Assembly: GCA_045538735.1 (NCBI GenBank)
Contig: JAZSRY010000027.1
Coordinates: 1-16,339 of the forward strand
DNA: 16,339 nt
Origin: SIG459 sp045538735
GTDB taxonomy: Bacteria; Bacillota; Clostridia; Oscillospirales; Oscillospiraceae
Direction: 5' to 3'
The position numbers and the translations under genes are program-made. The stretch's first letter is position 1; each line of letters begins with the position of its first letter. The notes below the pieces were generated by a model. The model was not told the origin of the DNA. It worked only from the letters and a program-made list of their open reading frames with translations, and did no database searches. This document shows, in pieces, positions 5,919 through 12,986 of the stretch.

Positions 5919-6932
5919 CTATTTTCCGAATTGCTCTTCAAAGCCTTCAGAATAATGAAGAGCCATATCCTCGGTGATGAAAACTGCCCATGTGTCGGGA
6001 AGGGAATTGATAAGAGCCATGCCCTCCTCGAGACCCATGGCAAAGGCGGTGGTACTCAGGGCGTCGCAGTCTGTGCTGCGCCGGCTTATGATGCTGACGG
6101 AGATGAGACCGTTATTGAGGCTTCGGCCTGTCTGGGGGTCGAGGATGTGGTGATAGGTCTCGCCGTCTTGCTCAAACCAACGCTGATAAACGCCGCTGGT
6201 GACAACGCTCATATCGGCGACGGAAATTGTGTCTATAAGCTGATTTGAATCCCGGTAGGGATACTGTATGCCTATTTTGAAATCGCTGCCGTCGGGCTTG
6301 GAGCCGAGGCAGAGAATATTGCCGCCCAAATCGATTATGGCGCTTTCAACGCCCTTGGAGCGGAGAAAATCCGCAAGGGCATCGGCAATATAACCCTTTG
6401 CGATGGCACCAAGGTCAATGACCGCTTCGGTATCGCCTATGGTAACGGTGTTGCCTTCAAGGGTGATTTTTTCATAGCCTATGTGCTCCAAAGCATCGGC
6501 TATGGCTTCGTCGGAGGGAAGCGTGGGGGATTCAGAGGAGAAAGCGTACATATCGCTGAGGGCGCCCATAGTTATATCAAAGCGTCCGTCGCTTATTGCG
6601 CAGTAATCCAGAGCGGTTTTGATAAGCTCCGAAAGGGCGGGGGAGACCTCCATACTGTCTGTGAAATTGAGCTTGTAAAGCTCGCTTTCTGGGTCGGTAC
6701 GGGAGAAGATTTTCTCATATTCTCCGCAGAGGGCAAGGCACTCATCGAGATAGAGAGAGTCCTCGCCGGAATAGACGGTGACGGACACAACAGTGTCCAG
6801 ATAAAAGCCGGTTTTTGTATATTTCTCAGTGCTTTGCCGGTTAATGGAAGAGCAGGCAGATAATGAAAAAATTAACAAAAGCGATAAGGAAAATATTAAC
6901 GGAAAATAAAATTTTTTTATAGCACGCAGCAT
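5919..6932 (-). CDS. apbE: FAD:protein FMN transferase (flavin transferase), lipoprotein
   Basis: ApbE/Ftp uses FAD to attach FMN covalently to threonine residues of exported or membrane proteins, notably RnfD and RnfG. The 337-residue product has a lipoprotein signal with lipobox LSAC (C27), placing it on the outer face of the membrane. Family motifs are clear: IDLGAIAKGY (residues 172-181), the DLGGN segment (201-205), HHILDPQTG (261-269) and STDCDALSTTAFAMG (286-300), which carries the magnesium-binding aspartate and threonine of the family. AAGGAG lies 6 nt before the ATG. The gene is divergent from rnfC and shares its promoter region, fitting its role in maturing the Rnf flavin subunits. 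Confidence 0.95.
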   Translation of the reverse strand: MLRAIKKFYFPLIFSLSLLLIFSLSACSSINRQSTEKYTKTGFYLDTVVSVTVYSGEDSLYLDECLALCGEYEKIFSRTDPESELYKLNFTDSMEVSPALSELIKTALDYCAISDGRFDITMGALSDMYAFSSESPTLPSDEAIADALEHIGYEKITLEGNTVTIGDTEAVIDLGAIAKGYIADALADFLRSKGVESAIIDLGGNILCLGSKPDGSDFKIGIQYPYRDSNQLIDTISVADMSVVTSGVYQRWFEQDGETYHHILDPQTGRSLNNGLISVSIISRRSTDCDALSTTAFAMGLEEGMALINSLPDTWAVFITEDMALHYSEGFEEQFGK

Positions 6933-6961
6933 GGTTTGCTCCTTGCGTTTGACGAATTTTG

Positions 6962-6990
6962 TTGATATAATCTACTTTGTATTTTATATA
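6962..6990 (+). promoter_or_regulatory. Probable rnf operon promoter
   Basis: TTGATA (6962-6967, 5 of 6) and TATATA (6985-6990) are 17 bp apart; TATACT at 6987-6992 is an alternative -10. This leaves a leader of about 65 nt before the rnfC start, with no terminator in it. Confidence 0.5.
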
Positions 6991-7008
6991 CTCTGTTCGT
7001 TTTTGCAA
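6981..7008 (-). promoter_or_regulatory. Probable apbE promoter, overlapping the rnf promoter
   Basis: On the minus strand, TTGCAA (7003-7008) and TAAAAT (6981-6986) are 16 bp apart. The -10 shares bases with the -10 of the divergent rnf promoter. Confidence 0.4.
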
Positions 7009-7063
7009 GCCCCATTTTCACAGCAAAAAATTAAAGTTGATTATAATCGAAGGAGGAAGCAGA

Positions 7064-8437
7064 GTGTCAATCAAACTGCTGCACGGTGCTCATGTACCGC
7101 ACAGAAAAAACACTGCAGAATGCGCTCCCCAGCGTATCCCAGTAACAGCAGGCACAATGATCACCATTCCCGTTTCCATGAACATCGGTGCCCCCGCAAA
7201 GGCCGTTGTGAAGGTTAACGATCTGGTGAAAGTCGGCCAGCTGGTTGCAGAACCCGGCGGCTTTGTCTCCGCTCCCGTTTATTCGGGCGTATCCGGCAAG
7301 GTCAAGAAGCTCGACGAAGTCCTTTTGTTCCACGGCGCCAGCTGCCAGGCCATAGTTATTGAGGCTGACGGCGAGCAGGCAGTCTATGAAGGAATTGAGG
7401 CACCCACCCTCAGCGATCTCCCCAGCTTTATCGATGCCATCCGCGCAAGCGGTGTTGTCGGTCTCGGCGGCGCAGGCTTCCCCACCTCCGTCAAGCTGAA
7501 TGTTGATCCCGAAAAGGTTGAGTATATCTGCATCAACGGCGCAGAATGCGAGCCTTACATCACTGCCGATACCCGTACCATGCTGGATGACGCAGAACTC
7601 CTTGTTGAAGGCATTGAGCTCCTCGAAAAGTATTTTGACCCCAAGAAGATCATCATCGGCATCGAGGACAACAAGCCCAAGTGCATCAAGAACATGAAGG
7701 AACTGTGCAAGGGTCTGGACTATGTTGATGTCCGCGCTCTTCCCGCACTTTACCCCCAGGGCGGCGAAAAGGTTATGATTCATAACACCACCGGCCGCAT
7801 TGTTCCCGAAGGAAAGCTCCCCATCGATGTGGGATGCGTTGTTATCAACCCCTCCACTCTCGTGGGAATCGCAAGATACGTCAAGACCGGTATGCCCCTC
7901 GTTGAAAAGTATGTCACCGTAGACGGCAGCGCAATCGCCAACCCCATGAACGTTATTGCCCCTATCGGCATGAGCGTAAAGCAGGTTGTTGAATTCACCG
8001 GCGGCTATAAGTGCGAGCCCAAGAAGATAGTTCTCGGCGGACCCATGATGGGTGTTTCCGTACCCTCTGACGATGAAGTTGTCGTCAAGAACACCGGCGC
8101 TATCCTCTGCTTCGATGAGCGTGATGCCCGTCCTCCCGAGACCACTGACTGCATCAAGTGCGGCAGATGCATCAACACCTGCCCCCTGAATCTGATGCCC
8201 GCCCACATTGAAACCGCTTATAAGCTGGAAAAGGGCGACGAGCTGAAGAAGCTCAAGGTTAATCTCTGCATGGAATGCGGCTGCTGCGCATTCGTTTGCC
8301 CCGCAAAGCGTCCTCTTGTTCAGGTCAACAAGCTGGCAAAGGCGATGCTTTGGGACTACAACGCCAAGCTGAAGGCTGACGCCGAAAAGGCTGCAGCAAA
8401 GAAGGCAGCGGCAGAAAAGGAGGCAGCAAATGTCTAA
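7064..8437 (+). CDS. rnfC: Rnf electron transport complex subunit C (NADH-linked iron-sulfur flavoprotein)
   Basis: RnfC is the peripheral subunit that exchanges electrons with NAD(H) in the ferredoxin:NAD oxidoreductase Rnf. The start is the GTG at 7064, since AAGGAGG (7050-7056) precedes it by 7 nt; an in-frame ATG at 6977 lies inside the promoter and has no ribosome site. The 457-residue product has the N-terminal HGAHVPHRK segment, a glycine-rich nucleotide/flavin loop GLGGAGFPTSVK (133-144), INGAECEPY, an SLBB-like region, and two CxxCxxCxxxCP clusters (C363/366/369/373 and C402/405/408/412) for two [4Fe-4S] centres. The last 25 or so residues form an Ala/Lys-rich tail. It overlaps rnfD by 8 nt. 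Codons are strongly biased to C-ending forms, suggesting high expression. Confidence 0.96.
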   Translation: MSIKLLHGAHVPHRKNTAECAPQRIPVTAGTMITIPVSMNIGAPAKAVVKVNDLVKVGQLVAEPGGFVSAPVYSGVSGKVKKLDEVLLFHGASCQAIVIEADGEQAVYEGIEAPTLSDLPSFIDAIRASGVVGLGGAGFPTSVKLNVDPEKVEYICINGAECEPYITADTRTMLDDAELLVEGIELLEKYFDPKKIIIGIEDNKPKCIKNMKELCKGLDYVDVRALPALYPQGGEKVMIHNTTGRIVPEGKLPIDVGCVVINPSTLVGIARYVKTGMPLVEKYVTVDGSAIANPMNVIAPIGMSVKQVVEFTGGYKCEPKKIVLGGPMMGVSVPSDDEVVVKNTGAILCFDERDARPPETTDCIKCGRCINTCPLNLMPAHIETAYKLEKGDELKKLKVNLCMECGCCAFVCPAKRPLVQVNKLAKAMLWDYNAKLKADAEKAAAKKAAAEKEAANV

Positions 8438-9362
8438 TCTCATAGTTTCTGTATCTCCTCATCTTACCCATAAGGATTCCACCAGAACCATTATGCGCGA
8501 TGTGCTTATAGCACTTCTTCCCGCAGTAATCGCTTCTATCGTAATCTTTGGCTGGAGAGCACTGCTTCTCACCATCGTCTGCGTCGGAACCGCAATTTTC
8601 TGGGAGTGGGCCTTCCAGAAGATTTGCAAGCGCAAGACCACCATCGGCGACCTTTCCGCCGCTGTAACCGGCCTTATCCTTGCAATGAACCTCCCCGTGG
8701 GACTTCCCCTTTGGCAGGCTGCCTTCGGTACCCTCGTGGCTATCGTCGTGGTAAAGCAGCTCTTCGGCGGCATCGGCTATAACTTTGCCAACCCCGCAAT
8801 CACCGCCCGCGTTGTTATGCTTATCGCCTTTGCAGGTACTATGACCACCTGGGCAGCACCCAACTTCTATTTCGGCGCTGACGCAGTCTCCGCCGCAACT
8901 CCTCTGGCAGTTCTGAAGGACGGCGGCAGCTATTCTCTGCTGAACCTCTTCCTCGGTACCGTAGGCGGCAGCATGGGTGAGACCAGCGCACTGGCTCTCC
9001 TTATCGGCTTCGTCTATCTCCTCTGCCGCAGAGTTATCTCCTGGCATACTCCCGTTGCCTTCATCGGCACCGTGTTCGTCCTTGCTCTTGTTAAGGGCGG
9101 ATTTATGTTCGGCCTCGCTGAAATTCTGGCAGGCGGTCTCTTCCTCGGCGCCATCTTCATGGCAACCGACTATGTCACCACTCCCCAGACTCCCTGGGGC
9201 CGCGTGATATTCGGTATCGGCTGCGGACTTATCACCTGCCTCATCCGATTCTTTGGCAACTATCCCGAAGGCGTATCCTTCTCCATCCTGCTGATGAACA
9301 TTATGACCCCCTACATCAGCAACTGGACCGCAAAGAAACCTCTGGGAGGTGTTGACGCATGA
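8430..9362 (+). CDS. rnfD: Rnf complex subunit D, membrane flavoprotein
   Basis: This integral membrane subunit carries a covalent FMN and takes part in ion translocation. The 310-residue product is mostly transmembrane helices and has family motifs GYNFANPAITARV (116-128) and DAVSAATPLA (151-160). T157 is the expected FMN attachment threonine, the substrate of the divergently encoded ApbE. The usual motif is SGAT; here it reads SAAT, with the acceptor threonine kept. AAGGAGG lies within the end of rnfC, 6 nt before the ATG. The stop overlaps the rnfG start as ATGA (9359-9362). Confidence 0.96.
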   Translation: MSNLIVSVSPHLTHKDSTRTIMRDVLIALLPAVIASIVIFGWRALLLTIVCVGTAIFWEWAFQKICKRKTTIGDLSAAVTGLILAMNLPVGLPLWQAAFGTLVAIVVVKQLFGGIGYNFANPAITARVVMLIAFAGTMTTWAAPNFYFGADAVSAATPLAVLKDGGSYSLLNLFLGTVGGSMGETSALALLIGFVYLLCRRVISWHTPVAFIGTVFVLALVKGGFMFGLAEILAGGLFLGAIFMATDYVTTPQTPWGRVIFGIGCGLITCLIRFFGNYPEGVSFSILLMNIMTPYISNWTAKKPLGGVDA

Positions 9363-9895
9363 AAAGCACCGTAAAAGCTGATTTCGTATTGCCCATCGTG
9401 GTACTCATGCTCATCTGCCTTGTGATGAGCGGACTTCTGGCAGTGACCAACTTTGTCACTGAGCCCATTATCTCCGATGGCAACATCAAACGCGCCGAGC
9501 AGGCTCGCATTGATGTCCTTCCCGCCGCTGACGGTTTCAATAAGCTTGATGTTGCAATTCCTGAAGGCAACACTGTCACCGAGGTTTATGAGGCCACCAA
9601 CGGAGCCGGCTATGTTTTCATGATTACCACCACCGGTTACGGCAATAAGGGCTCTCTGCAGCTCATCTGCTCCCTTGATGCCGAAGGTAAGATTGTGAAC
9701 ACCGACACTCTGGCCCATGGCGAGACTGCAGGTCTCGGTACCAAGGTCACCGAGGATGCCTTCCGCAGCCAGTTCCCCGGCAAGGACGCTTCTCTCGAAG
9801 GCGTAGACACCATTTCCGGCGCAACGATCACTTCCTCCGCTTATGTGAGTGCTATTGCGGATGTTTTCGTTGTATACAATTCCATCAACAAGTAA
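9359..9895 (+). CDS. rnfG: Rnf complex subunit G, FMN-binding protein
   Basis: This subunit has one N-terminal membrane helix (about residues 10-30) and an extracytoplasmic FMN-binding domain. The flavinylation signature DTISGATITS (150-159) is intact, with T156 as the likely FMN-linked residue modified by ApbE. ETAGLGTKV (122-130) is the other typical motif of the domain. The 178-residue length is normal for clostridial RnfG. GGGAGG about 9 nt upstream and the 4-bp overlap with rnfD indicate coupled translation. rnfE follows after 15 nt. Confidence 0.96.
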   Translation: MKSTVKADFVLPIVVLMLICLVMSGLLAVTNFVTEPIISDGNIKRAEQARIDVLPAADGFNKLDVAIPEGNTVTEVYEATNGAGYVFMITTTGYGNKGSLQLICSLDAEGKIVNTDTLAHGETAGLGTKVTEDAFRSQFPGKDASLEGVDTISGATITSSAYVSAIADVFVVYNSINK

Positions 9896-9910
9896 AGGAG
9901 GTACGGGAAA

Positions 9911-10615
9911 ATGGAAAAATCCAAAAAGCTTTCTGTTTTGCTTAACGGCATTATCAAGGAAAACCCTGTTCTCGTGCTCGTCCTTGGTACTTGTCCCACT
10001 CTGGCAGTCACCACCCAGACTGTAAACGCATTCGGTATGGGCGCTGCCGCCACCGCAGTTCTGCTTTTCTCCAATATCGTAATTTCCCTTCTGAGAAAGG
10101 TTATTCCCGATAAGGTCCGCATTCCCTGCTACATAGTTATCATCGCTGCTGCTGTTACCATCGTTCAGATGGTTCTGAACGCTTTTGCCTACAGTGTGTA
10201 TGAGGCTTTGGGTCTGTTCCTTCCCCTTATCGTTGTTAACTGCATCATCCTCGGCCGCGCCGAGATGTTCGCAAATAAGAACACCGTTGTTGACTCCGCT
10301 CTGGACGCTATCGGAATGGGTATCGGCTTCACCCTCACCCTCTTCGTTATGGCTTCCATCCGCGAGATCCTTGGCTCCGGCAGCTGGATGGGTATGGCTA
10401 TCCCTGTCCTCTCCGAGAACAACATCGGCATCATGACCATGGCTCCCGGCGGCTTTGCTGTCTTCGGTATCCTGATTGCCGTCGTCAACAAGTTCTTCAC
10501 CCATAAGCCCAAGAAGACCGAGTTCGGCTGCGAAAACTGCCCCTCCGCCGGCGTATGCGGCAAGCTGAGCTGTGCCGGCTGCGCAGAAGAGAAGAAGGAG
10601 GTTGTTGCTGAATGA
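9911..10615 (+). CDS. rnfE: Rnf complex subunit E with cysteine-rich C-terminal tail
   Basis: This is one of two homologous membrane subunits (RnfA/RnfE). Family motifs LGTCPTLAVTT (C28) and VVNCIILGRAE (C111) supply the two cysteines that, with two from RnfA, are known to hold an intramembrane [2Fe-2S] centre. The 234-residue protein ends in a cytoplasmic-type charged tail with five cysteines (C207, C210, C216, C221, C224; spacing CxxCx5Cx4CxxC). That tail is absent from the short proteobacterial form and could bind metal or form another electron site. AAAGGAGG precedes the ATG. The stop overlaps the rnfA start as ATGA. Confidence 0.95.
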   Translation: MEKSKKLSVLLNGIIKENPVLVLVLGTCPTLAVTTQTVNAFGMGAAATAVLLFSNIVISLLRKVIPDKVRIPCYIVIIAAAVTIVQMVLNAFAYSVYEALGLFLPLIVVNCIILGRAEMFANKNTVVDSALDAIGMGIGFTLTLFVMASIREILGSGSWMGMAIPVLSENNIGIMTMAPGGFAVFGILIAVVNKFFTHKPKKTEFGCENCPSAGVCGKLSCAGCAEEKKEVVAE

Positions 10616-11202
10616 AAGAAATTATTGCAATAATCCTGACTGCTGCTCTGGTCAATAACTATGTTCTCTCCCAGTTCCTTGGTATCTGCCCCTTCCTTGG
10701 TGTTTCCAAGAAGCTTGACCAGGCAACCGGTATGTCTATAGCCGTTATCTTCGTTATGCTGCTGGCTACCGCTGTTACCTGGCCCATCCAGATTTATGTT
10801 CTGGATGCAAACGGTCTTGGCTATATGCAGACCATCGTCTTCATTCTGGTTATCGCCGCTCTCGTTCAGCTGGTTGAGATTGTTCTGAAGAAGTATATCC
10901 CCGCTCTTCATAAGTCTTTGGGCGTTTATCTGCCCCTTATCACCACCAACTGCGCTGTTCTGGGCGTTTGTCTCAGCAATATCACCGCTGAGTACACCTT
11001 TGCCCAGTCTATGTTCAACTCTCTGGGCTCCGGCCTCGGTTTCTTCATTGCAATGGTTCTCTTCTCCGGCGTTCGCGGACGCATGGAGAACAACAATTGC
11101 CCCGCCTGCTTCAAGGGCCTCCCCATCACCCTCATCGCCGCCGCTATCCTGAGCTGCTCTTTCTTCGGATTCGCCGGTGTTGTTGACAAGATTTTCGGAT
11201 AA
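10612..11202 (+). CDS. rnfA: Rnf complex subunit A
   Basis: This integral membrane subunit is homologous to RnfE. The 196-residue product shows LSQFLGICPFLGVSKK (C26) and TTNCAVLGVC (C114), the cysteine pair that completes the intramembrane [2Fe-2S] site with RnfE. Length and about six hydrophobic helices are standard. GGAGG inside the end of rnfE serves as the ribosome site. rnfB follows after 15 nt with its own AAGGAGGG. Confidence 0.96.
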   Translation: MKEIIAIILTAALVNNYVLSQFLGICPFLGVSKKLDQATGMSIAVIFVMLLATAVTWPIQIYVLDANGLGYMQTIVFILVIAALVQLVEIVLKKYIPALHKSLGVYLPLITTNCAVLGVCLSNITAEYTFAQSMFNSLGSGLGFFIAMVLFSGVRGRMENNNCPACFKGLPITLIAAAILSCSFFGFAGVVDKIFG

Positions 11203-11217
11203 GGAGGGCTTTACAGT

Positions 11218-12003
11218 ATGACTGCTATTATTATTGCTGTTGTGGTTGTTACCGTAGTTGGTATCATCTGCGCTGTTATGCTTTCCGTGGCATCCAAGGT
11301 TATGTATGTCCCCGTTGATGAGCGCATCACCAAGCTCAGCGAAGTCCTCCCCGGCGCAAACTGCGGTGGCTGCGGCTTCCCCGGCTGCGACGGTTATGCA
11401 GCCGCTCTGGTGGAAGATCCCGACACTCCTCTCACTCTCTGCGCTGCCGGCGGTGCTGCCTGTGCTCAGGCAATGGCTGCTATCCTCGGTAAGGAAGCCG
11501 GTGAGATGGTGGAAAAGCGCGCCTTTGTTCAGTGCATGGGCGACTGCAGCAAGACTGCCAATAAGATGGAATATGTGGGTATCGACAGTTGCAAGGCAGC
11601 AAAGGTTATGTTCGGCGGCGCAGGAAACTGCACCTTCGGCTGCATGGGTCTTGGCGACTGCGTAAGCGCCTGCCCCAACGGCGGTGTCTCCATTAAGGAT
11701 GGCCTTGCCCGCATAGACTACTCCATCTGCAACGGCTGCGGAGGCTGCGCAAAAGCCTGCCCCAACTCTGTTATTGCTATCCTTCCTGCAGACATTCCCG
11801 TGCTGGTTGCCTGCTCCAACAAGGATAAGGGCGCTGTTGCCCGCAAAAAGTGCACTGCCGCCTGCATCGGCTGCGGTATGTGCATGAGAAAATGCCCCAA
11901 CGGTGCAATCAAGCTTGAAAATAATCTTGCCCGCATCGACTATGAAAAGTGCAACGGCTGCGGCACCTGTGCTGAGGTATGCCCTGCAAAGTGCATCATA
12001 TGA
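11218..12003 (+). CDS. rnfB: Rnf complex subunit B, polyferredoxin (ferredoxin-oxidising subunit)
   Basis: RnfB accepts electrons from reduced ferredoxin at the cytoplasmic side. The 261-residue product begins with a single membrane anchor (about residues 2-24). It is followed by the NCGGCGFPGC cluster (C49, C52, C57, C75) typical of the RnfB N-domain, then a stretch with C106, C110 and C125. Four ferredoxin-like quartets come next: C138/142/148/152, C171/174/177/181, C216/219/222/226 (with C212 also near) and C245/248/251/255. The repeated NGCGxCxxxCP pattern fits [4Fe-4S] centres, more than in proteobacterial RnfB, as expected for clostridial forms. It is the last gene of the rnf run, followed by a strong terminator. 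Confidence 0.96.
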   Translation: MTAIIIAVVVVTVVGIICAVMLSVASKVMYVPVDERITKLSEVLPGANCGGCGFPGCDGYAAALVEDPDTPLTLCAAGGAACAQAMAAILGKEAGEMVEKRAFVQCMGDCSKTANKMEYVGIDSCKAAKVMFGGAGNCTFGCMGLGDCVSACPNGGVSIKDGLARIDYSICNGCGGCAKACPNSVIAILPADIPVLVACSNKDKGAVARKKCTAACIGCGMCMRKCPNGAIKLENNLARIDYEKCNGCGTCAEVCPAKCII

Positions 12004-12019
12004 GGTAAAAATTAATCAA

Positions 12020-12055
12020 AAAAGGCATCGGAACACTTTTGTTCCGATGCCTTTT
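12020..12055 (+). terminator. Terminator of the rnf operon
   Basis: A 16-bp perfect stem has GGCATCGGAACA (12024-12035) pairing with TGTTCCGATGCC (12040-12051) around loop CTTT, flanked by A4 and T4. It begins 17 nt after the rnfB stop. Confidence 0.9.
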
Positions 12056-12059
12056 GCTG

Positions 12060-12065
12060 TATAAT
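12060..12065 (+). promoter_or_regulatory. -10 box of the NusG-domain-II gene
   Basis: A perfect TATAAT lies 5 nt after the rnf terminator and 17 nt before the next start codon. No good -35 is visible; any -35 would fall inside the terminator arm (12037-12044). The implied leader is about 10 nt. Confidence 0.4.
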
Positions 12066-12081
12066 AGTTGCGGTGAATTAA

Positions 12082-12459
12082 ATGTCTTTTATGAAAAAAC
12101 ATAAAAACGATATATTGCTTGTCCTAGCCGCCCTTGTCCTCGGCTCCGCCTTCCTTGTCTATACGCAGCTTTTCCGCAGCGAAGGTGCGGAGGTCGTTGT
12201 AAGCGTGGACGGAATCGAGCGATGCCGCCTGCCTTTGGGAGAGAATAATTTTGATATAATCGGGGATTTGGAAAAATATAACGTTCTCGTTATTTCAGAC
12301 GGAGAAGCCTATATAGAAGATGCAAGCTGTCCCGACCATGTCTGCGTGAAAAGCGGCAGAGTTAGCTTTGATGGGGAGACTATAGTCTGCCTCCCAAACA
12401 AGGTGGTAGTTTCTATCGAAGGCGGAGAAAAGACCGACCTTGACGGAGTTGTGGGGTGA
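12082..12459 (+). CDS. NusG domain II-containing membrane protein (EetA-like)
   Basis: The 125-residue product has one N-terminal membrane helix (residues 10-27) and an extracytoplasmic NusG-II-type beta domain. The conserved segment ASCPDHVCVKSG (C83, C88), followed by ETIVCLPNKVVVSI (C103), identifies the family. The family is not a transcription factor despite its name. As I recall, EetA of the Listeria-type flavin-based electron transfer locus belongs to it. It is 6 nt upstream of a Gx-transporter gene, the usual partner, and directly behind rnf and near apbE, which favours a redox or flavin-related role. The ATG at 12082 is preceded by a weak GGTGA site; a second ATG three codons on has none. 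Confidence 0.85.
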   Translation: MSFMKKHKNDILLVLAALVLGSAFLVYTQLFRSEGAEVVVSVDGIERCRLPLGENNFDIIGDLEKYNVLVISDGEAYIEDASCPDHVCVKSGRVSFDGETIVCLPNKVVVSIEGGEKTDLDGVVG

Positions 12460-12465
12460 GAGCGT

Positions 12466-12957
12466 GTGAAAACGAAGAAAATCAGTTTATATGCTTTGCT
12501 TGTTGCCCTTGCCCTTATCCTCAGTTATCTGGAAAGCCTTGTGCCAATGAGCTTCGCCGTGCCGGGCATAAAGATGGGCCTTCCCAATATTGTCATTGTC
12601 TTTGCGCTCTATAAGCTGGGATTTAAGGCCGCAGGCTGCATCAGCATAATACGCGTGCTGCTTGTGAGCCTCCTTTTCGGCAATGTGATGGTGATGATTT
12701 ATTCCCTTGCGGGCGCGGTGCTGAGCCTTTGCCTAATGTGGCTGCTGAAAAAAAGCGGAAAGTTTTCCTCTGTGGGCGTCAGCGTTGCGGGCGCTTTGGG
12801 ACATAATGCAGGTCAGGTGCTTACCGCTATGCTCCTTCTGGAAACAGGCGGACTTATATATTATCTCCCCGCCCTTTGCATCAGCGGTGCGGTGGCAGGC
12901 GTGTGCATAGGCCTTGTGGGCGGCATTATTGTAAAGAGAATGGAAATAAAAAAATGA
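12466..12957 (+). CDS. Gx transporter / heptaprenyl diphosphate synthase component I family (EetB-like)
   Basis: This 163-residue integral membrane protein has about five helices. The VPGIKMGLPNIVIVFALY segment (32-49) and the GALGHNAGQVL motif (109-119) are diagnostic. Databases name the family after a heptaprenyl diphosphate synthase component, but it has no prenyltransferase DDxxD motifs and resembles small ECF-type substrate-binding membrane subunits. As I recall, the EetB proteins belong to it. It starts with GTG at 12466, 6 nt after the NusG-II gene, so the two are an operon. Its stop codon lies inside the stem of the following terminator. Confidence 0.85.
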   Translation: MKTKKISLYALLVALALILSYLESLVPMSFAVPGIKMGLPNIVIVFALYKLGFKAAGCISIIRVLLVSLLFGNVMVMIYSLAGAVLSLCLMWLLKKSGKFSSVGVSVAGALGHNAGQVLTAMLLLETGGLIYYLPALCISGAVAGVCIGLVGGIIVKRMEIKK

Positions 12958-12986
12958 GAGTCGAAAGACTCTCATTTTTTATTTTC
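12948..12986. terminator. Bidirectional terminator between convergent genes
   Basis: Arms 12951-12962 (AAAATGAGAGTC) and 12967-12978 enclose a GAAA loop, with a run of A on the left and T on the right, so it serves both strands. The stop codon of the Gx-transporter gene (12955-12957) is in the left arm, and the stop of the radical SAM gene (12979-12981) is in the right T-tract. Confidence 0.85.

Noticed and set aside
6977..7063. Upstream in-frame ATG extension of rnfC
   Set aside because: The extra 29 residues are unlike RnfC and cover the promoter. AAGGAGG with GTG at 7064 gives the family-typical N-terminus.
7067..8443. A 458-codon open frame on the minus strand
   Set aside because: It is the exact antisense of rnfC, produced by its strong codon bias; no homology-like motifs are seen.
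9311..10504. A 397-codon open frame on the minus strand
   Set aside because: It is antisense to rnfG and rnfE, with translation rich in Gly, Asp, Asn and His without motifs, typical of a shadow frame.
12082..12459. Transcription factor NusG
   Set aside because: Only a NusG domain II-like module is present behind a membrane anchor, with no NGN or KOW domain arrangement; it is the separate membrane family.
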